Positions 61,301-64,000 of a stretch of DNA of 64,000 bases are shown here, piece by piece (positions within the stretch are counted from its first letter, which is position 1; every line of letters starts with the position of its first letter). The notes beneath the pieces were generated by a model. The model saw only the letters and a list, made by a program, of their open reading frames with translations. It did not search any database and was not told the origin of the DNA. Source of the DNA: Dendrolimus kikuchii (taxonomy: Eukaryota > Arthropoda > Insecta > Lepidoptera > Lasiocampidae); the NCBI GenBank assembly GCA_019925095.2, contig CM034411.1, forward strand, positions 14,880,001 to 14,944,000, written 5' to 3'. Position numbers and translations under genes: made by a program.

Positions 61301-63859
61301 ATTTATCAGTAAAAAAAACCATTGGAGTACGATTTTTTTTAATTTTGCCATTTTAAATCATTCCCAGAAAAATTCCCGCGGGACATCCAGGATAAAAAGT
61401 AGCGCAAATTTTAAGATTTTAAGCGCATCGAAATCGACCCAGTAGTTTTTACATGAATCCCGAATAAACAGACAAGAATTTTTTTAAAAAAATGCACCGT
61501 GTTCTCCATCGTTTATATAGTCTATTCCATTGTTTTTTTTAATACCTACAATATACAGACACGGCATGCTTAGAATTTTTATGATATTATACAAAACTCA
61601 TATTTATTTCGTAAGAATGTTTACGATAATGGTCGTGAACCCTCAACATGACTTTAAATTCTTCTTTACAGTAAGACACATAGTCCAGAAAGACATGGCA
61701 CGATTCTCGGCGCTCTTACTCCAGTGGTTCAGTATAGCCATTCCGGCCACGTTCATAAATTCCATGATCAGATACCTGGAGAGTCGGTTGGCTCTGGCCT
61801 TCAGGACGAGGCTGGTCAATCATGCCTACGACTTGTACTTCAAGAACCAGACGTATTATCGAGTGGCCAATTTGGACGCCAGGATCGAGAACGCTGATCA
61901 CAGGTGAGTTGGACTTCTATTTGTGTTTTTTTTTTCTTCGCCAACTCCTTCATATTTCAAAGCAGTCTTTTCTTTTCATGTCTTTTTTTGTCAGAGAGTA
62001 GTATTCAGTCCCGAGAGCTGATGTGAACTGGAGTGAACTAATTTATTTTCGAAACGGTAACCTTGAGTGCAAATATTATCGTACAGCTAGCACAATGTGT
62101 GAGCGGGACGGATGATGTGCGAGCGAGATAGAGCAACTATTAATACGTGCGCTCGCGCGTTGCGCTAACCAGTAGTTCGTCGTCCGATGCGATGACTATA
62201 CGTATGCAGCTCCCATAGCTTCAATGTACAGACACGGCATGTTTAGAATGTTATAATGTTATAGATAGCTTTAATTATACAAATGTTTGTTTTTCCTGCA
62301 GGTTGACAGAAGACGTATCTGTGTTCACGCAGTCTGTGGCCCATCTGTACAGTTCCCTCACGAAGCCCTGCTTTGATCTATTACTGATAGTTTTGACATT
62401 AGCAAGTTACTCTAGCAAGATGAAAGGCAATATATTTATCGGTAAGTTATAAATCTATACATATTGTTACAACTTAGTCCCCGACAAAGACAAATTCTAC
62501 GTACAGATCTGTAAAAGCACATTTTATTACCTGTCGGCATTTGAACTGATTGTAATCCTTTTGTGATCGTCTTCTTTTGTTCATTTATTTATTGGCATAC
62601 GTTTCTAGTTATTGTGGAGAACAACCTATTGTCCTATTGTACTCGCTCAGGAGCGTCATTAGCCATGTGTTGCGGATTATAAGTTCAAGCTAATTCTAGG
62701 AAATTATGTCGACGTTGCCGGGTGGGCACATTTGCATTTGTGAAGTATAAAACGATGGCCTGATTGAGAGAGGGGGGTCAGTTGAGCCACAACTACGATA
62801 CAGGCGTGACGTGTGTACATTCGGAAATCTAATAGTGATGGACGTTGCGCGTTTTATTAAATTACGACCTTCTGCATTACGTTTGGATTTGTTGCGTTCG
62901 GTTATATTTGTACCTGTGTTATACGTGTTTGTATAGATCTAATAAACTCTATAATAATTCTAACGGCATTTAAATTCGAAATTGAGCTTTTCAAATTGGA
63001 CAAGTACATTAACAATCTGCCCATAAAACTTCAAGTTAACATTTTGTTGCCATTCGTTTTCCACTTGTCCGTTGAAATTTCACTTCTACCATCTTTGTTT
63101 AACTAATCAGTTGTTATTTACTTTCCTCATATTAGAAATGAAAAGCAGAGAGTACTTCTAGAACTATTAGCGTCCTCGCTACGTTTCTGCGTCAAACAAT
63201 CTCGCGTCTAAATCACTTACATCCCTCGTGTAACAATCTACTATTTTTTAAAAATTATTATTAACATATCTACGGACTCGAGTTCCGTACCTTTTTTTAC
63301 TACTTAATTTCTATGAAAGATTTTAGAGTCCATACACGCTTATTGTTTGGTTTTGTTACTGTGTTTGACATTAATTTAGTGATTTTTATGTTGTGGTGTA
63401 CCTTAAGATTAACTTTTATATTAATTTATCCTATTTTTAATACTAAACTTATACTAATGTAGAGTGTATCTGTTACATGCTGGTGTTGTGAGGAAGTGCA
63501 TGTGCAGTGTTGGCCTTATATCTATACTTTTATATAGTCCTATCTAATGCCATGTGTGTTGTTTTTCTTTTCTGTGTCTGGGCTATTAATTTTTAGGCTC
63601 TTTGTGTGTCAATCTATTACGATACTAGGATTTTATCATGCTAAGTTTTTATTGTATTTAATCAATTGCGTTGTTATGGTTTCAAGGTCCGGGCATAGCG
63701 ACCGTGGTGATATGCCTGACCGGTCAGTTGCTCCGGATGCTGAGTCCCAGATTCGGTGCCCTGGCCGGTGAGGAAGCTCGTATGAAGGCCAACCTTCGGC
63801 ATGTCCACGCGAGGCTAATAGCTCACGCTGAAGAAGTCGCTTTCTATGGCGGACATAAG
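55151..63859 (+). CDS. ABCD1: Peroxisomal ABC half-transporter, ABCD1/ABCD2-like, 5' six exons (partial)
   Basis: ABCD1/ALDP proteins dimerise in the peroxisome membrane and import very-long-chain acyl-CoA for beta-oxidation. Six exons join in consistent phase: 55,151-55,309; 57,452-57,580; 59,367-59,568; 61,672-61,903; 62,302-62,441; 63,687-63,859. They give 345 codons. A hydrophobic segment lies at residues 19-36, a first membrane helix near 133-157 ([11 protein letters not shown]) and a second near 175-196 ([14 protein letters not shown]). A conserved cytosolic loop follows ([39 protein letters not shown]). An EAA-like motif EEVAFYGG lies at 336-343. RTFLS.YVA and SR.ALAFR.RLV favour ABCD1/2 over PMP70 (ABCD3). 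The Walker and signature motifs must lie beyond the window, since family members have about 650-750 residues. Gene symbol is by family resemblance. Confidence 0.88.
55417..55616 (-). mobile_element. Family S fragment in intron 1
   Basis: GACAGGCAGACGGCCCACC to GAGCCATCCAGTCGGGGAAC matches family S with diverged bases. The poly(A) end is missing. An old copy. Confidence 0.7.
55643..56025. mobile_element. MITE M with internal insert, intron 1
   Basis: The ends GCTACGTTCCACAAGGAC and inverted GGCGCGTTCCTTTAGTATC match the MITE at 44,158-44,425. About 100 extra bp sit in the middle near 55,750-55,850, ending in a second TTTAATGCT. Confidence 0.6.
56442..56510 (-). mobile_element. Family H LINE tail fragment, intron 1
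   Basis: (GAAT)n then AAAACTCTTTATTGTTCACC is the inverse of the family H end GGTGAACAATAAAG. The stem-loop is lost. Confidence 0.55.
56675..57217 (-). mobile_element. Solo LTR L2 in intron 1, complete
   Basis: Minus-strand LTR of 543 bp starts TGTTACAACTTAGG and ends GCAAACTCGTAACA. ATAT flanks both ends, a 4-bp duplication as in Gypsy-like elements. AATAAAC lies near its 3' end. The TATA box of the sister copy (62,746) reads GTAAAAAACG here, so the promoter is damaged. No internal LTR-retrotransposon sequence is attached. Confidence 0.75.
57452..57580 (+). CDS. ABCD1: ABCD1-like exon 2, cysteine-rich, symmetric
   Basis: It encodes residues 54-96 after acceptor TTTTATTTTCAG. The donor GTTAGT follows AATATT and is weak at -1. 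Four cysteines sit at 72, 76, 81 and 84 ([13 protein letters not shown]). The length is 129 nt and both borders are phase 0, so skipping would keep the frame. I do not recall such a cluster in vertebrate ALDP. Confidence 0.75.
57640..57790. repeat. Dispersed repeat W, intron 2
   Basis: TTATTAGCGACCTCTTAATT, TTTGAGCTGTCCTTTGGAG and TTTTGCGCCACC are the inverse of blocks at 37,250-37,500. Confidence 0.5.
57850..57990 (-). mobile_element. Family H LINE 3' tail, intron 2
   Basis: (GATA)3 then ACACTTTATTTTTACC, and further GCGGCTTTATCGCTAATAGTGATTGATCTTCTCCAGG is the inverse of the family tail. The stem ATCGCTAATAGTGAT is imperfect. Confidence 0.65.
58146..58250 (-). mobile_element. Helitron 3' remnant, intron 2
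   Basis: The minus strand reads GGCGCAGCCGCGGGGCAAAC and ends TCTAG. It resembles the 3' end at 20,639. The rest is unclear. Confidence 0.4.
58560..59281 (-). mobile_element. Helitron, family 4, split by family S, intron 2
   Basis: Family 4 blocks ATTCCCGTGGGATTCCC, GCTGTCGGTCAGCGG and CACGGTATGTTTAGAATG lie on either side of the family S copy at 58,864. The element stops about 85 bp before exon 3. Confidence 0.6.
58864..59183 (-). mobile_element. Family S, full length, subgroup a, intron 2
   Basis: Antisense to the ABCD gene, so the gene's sense strand reads TTTTTTTATTGCAGGAGTTC, which fits a 3' splice site. It shares private variants with the copy at 19,029. It lies 183 bp upstream of exon 3. 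Confidence 0.85.
59367..59568 (+). CDS. ABCD1: ABCD1-like exon 3
   Basis: It encodes residues 97-163 plus one base, after acceptor CCGTTTTCAG and before donor GTGAGT. It includes [20 protein letters not shown] and TM1 with [15 protein letters not shown], the strongest ABCD1/2 signature in the window. Confidence 0.85.
59593..59800 (+). repeat. Dispersed repeat Z, intron 3
   Basis: CTACGGACTCGAGTTCCGTA, ACACGCTTATTAGTT and TAATACTAAACTTATACTAA match 63,268-63,465 in intron 5 and, inversely, part of 48,480-48,625. Confidence 0.6.
59883..60128 (-). repeat. Left arm of composite foldback element, intron 3
   Basis: CAGACGGCCCACTCGATGG through CCTAGAGAAACGTTGCG matches 8173-8476. It joins a plus-strand family S copy at 60,129, as at the 8.2-kb locus. 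Confidence 0.6.
60129..60458 (+). mobile_element. Family S, full length, intron 3
   Basis: It starts TATTCGTGCAGGAAAGG and ends GAACTCCTATAATAAAAAA, in the same orientation as the gene. A small insertion with CCGAACGCGGCAACC sits near 60,305. Confidence 0.8.
60493..60700 (-). mobile_element. Helitron, family 2, intron 3
   Basis: The minus strand ends GCAGGACAACGTCTTCCGGG then GCCGCTAG. The body has the AACCGGTAGGTGGCGCTGGG block shared with 32,760-33,078. The 5' boundary is approximate. Confidence 0.6.
60922..60955 (-). pseudogene. tRNA-Ser(GCU)-like 3' fragment
   Basis: The minus strand reads TCTGCACGCGTGGG then TTCGAATCCCATCCTCGTCG: part of the variable arm, a perfect T arm and the 3' acceptor strand of a tRNA-Ser. 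The 5' two thirds are absent, and a truncated LINE tail begins right there. Not a functional gene. Confidence 0.65.
60957..61085 (+). mobile_element. Family H LINE 3' UTR fragment, intron 3
   Basis: AATTTATAAAGTAATTTAAG to CTACATCGCCAGATTGGG matches 5185-5300. Its stem-loop end is cut off by the Helitron starting at 61,088. Confidence 0.65.
61088..61592 (-). mobile_element. Helitron, family 4, intron 3
   Basis: CTAG at 61,088 is the minus-strand 3' end. The blocks ATTTCCGCGGGATTTC, AACAATTTCGAACCGCTCC and CACGGCATGCTTAG follow as in 12,953-13,446. It ends about 80 bp before exon 4. Confidence 0.65.
61672..61903 (+). CDS. ABCD1: ABCD1-like exon 4
   Basis: It encodes residues 164-241 (borders split) after acceptor TTCTTTACAG and before donor GTGAGT. 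It contains [40 protein letters not shown] and [17 protein letters not shown], close to the ALDP loop after TM2. Confidence 0.87.
62020..62218 (-). repeat. Dispersed repeat Y, intron 4
   Basis: GAGTGAACTAATTTATTTTC to TATGCAGCTCCCA is the inverse of 29,637-29,852. It fills most of the 398-bp intron. A Helitron family 4 scrap (CACGGCATGTTTAGAATG) follows at 62,233. Confidence 0.6.
62302..62441 (+). CDS. ABCD1: ABCD1-like exon 5
   Basis: It encodes residues 241-288 (borders split) after acceptor TTTTTCCTGCAG and before donor [26 protein letters not shown] matches the conserved loop, and [15 protein letters not shown] begins TM3. Confidence 0.87.
62465..62980 (+). mobile_element. Solo LTR L2 in intron 5, 3'-truncated
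   Basis: It starts TGTTACAACTTAGTCC after ATAT and matches 56,675-57,217 in opposite orientation. The end after TTCTAACGGCATTTAAATTC is lost. Its LTR promoter looks intact, in the same sense as the gene. Confidence 0.7.
62746..62782 (+). promoter_or_regulatory. LTR core promoter in intron 5
   Basis: TATAAAA at 62,746-62,752 and initiator TCAGT at 62,778-62,782 are 34 nt apart (to the A). It could start a transcript across exon 6. The sister LTR has lost its TATA box. Confidence 0.5.
63268..63465 (+). repeat. Dispersed repeat Z, intron 5
   Basis: CTACGGACTCGAGTTCCGTA, ACACGCTTATTGTTTGG and TAATACTAAACTTATACTAA are in the same order and strand as at 59,593-59,800. Confidence 0.6.
63687..63859 (+). 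CDS. ABCD1: ABCD1-like exon 6
   Basis: It encodes the end of codon 288 to residue 345 after acceptor TATGGTTTCAAG (weak polypyrimidine tract) and before donor GTAATG. It has TM4 ([16 protein letters not shown]), [19 protein letters not shown] and the EAA-like [10 protein letters not shown]. Later exons lie past the window. Confidence 0.87.
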
Positions 63860-63902
63860 GTAATGATAAGCAACTTATTATAAAGTAAATAGTAAGTAAT
63901 AT

Positions 63903-64000
63903 TAGTATTTTCTTAAGTTTTCACGACTTGTATACATAATAAAACTACGTTTTAACGATTTTAAACGCGTTAATTTATTTGATATTTTTTTCCGACGTTT
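63903..64000. mobile_element. Foldback MITE, cut by the window end
   Basis: TTTTCACGACTTGTATACAT and ACGTTTTAACGATTTTAAAC then TTTCCGACGTTT match the left arm of 25,135-25,360. Confidence 0.65.

Noticed and set aside
55151..63859. Calling the gene PMP70 (ABCD3)
   Set aside because: [13 protein letters not shown], the LLQW..AIPATF segment and EEVAFYGGH match ABCD1/ABCD2 better than the ABCD3 counterparts that I know.

Overview
The window looks like insect nuclear DNA, most probably from a moth or butterfly (Lepidoptera). It is AT-rich and intron-bearing. It is packed with non-LTR retrotransposon tails, tRNA-derived SINEs, short Helitrons that start TC and end CTAG, MITEs and a Tc1 transposon. 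The protein-coding exons read best as an arthropod peroxisomal ABC transporter. The order-level call is inference from repeat style; I cannot name a species from the sequence.

Layout. Bases 1-54,700 hold no host gene that I can support. They are a mosaic of mobile elements. The commonest is an unnamed SINE-like family, here called family S: about 320 bp, sense strand ending AATAAA plus poly(A), with about 22 copies. Next come an RTE-like LINE ending in (ATGT)n (family R, 8 main loci), a LINE whose 3' tail carries a stem-loop and short tandem repeats (family H), R1-like LINE ends, two tRNA-derived SINE families, several Helitron families, three solo-LTR-like repeats and many MITEs. Nested insertions are common, and several can be ordered in time from empty-site comparisons within the window. 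The only intact transposon gene is a Tc1-type DD34E transposase (46,777-47,817). It sits in a complete 1,655-bp element with 323-bp terminal inverted repeats and a TA target duplication, and the element interrupts an older LINE.

Bases 55,151-63,859 contain six exons of an ABCD1/ABCD2-like peroxisomal very-long-chain acyl-CoA transporter. All splice phases agree and give 345 codons in frame. The window ends after the fourth membrane segment and the EAA-like motif, so the ATP-binding domain lies outside. Introns 1-5 are full of the same repeats. They include a pair of oppositely oriented solo LTRs flanking exons 2-5, and a family S copy that places a splice-acceptor-like sequence close upstream of exon 3.

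No CRISPR array, operon or rRNA gene was seen. The only tRNA material is SINE heads and one 34-nt tRNA-Ser 3' fragment. I found no convincing new multi-gene system. The most unusual items are the Tc1 element whose long TIRs run into the end of its own coding sequence, the composite foldback form of family S, the stem-loop in family H tails with a compensatory change, and the symmetric cysteine-rich exon 2 of the ABCD gene.
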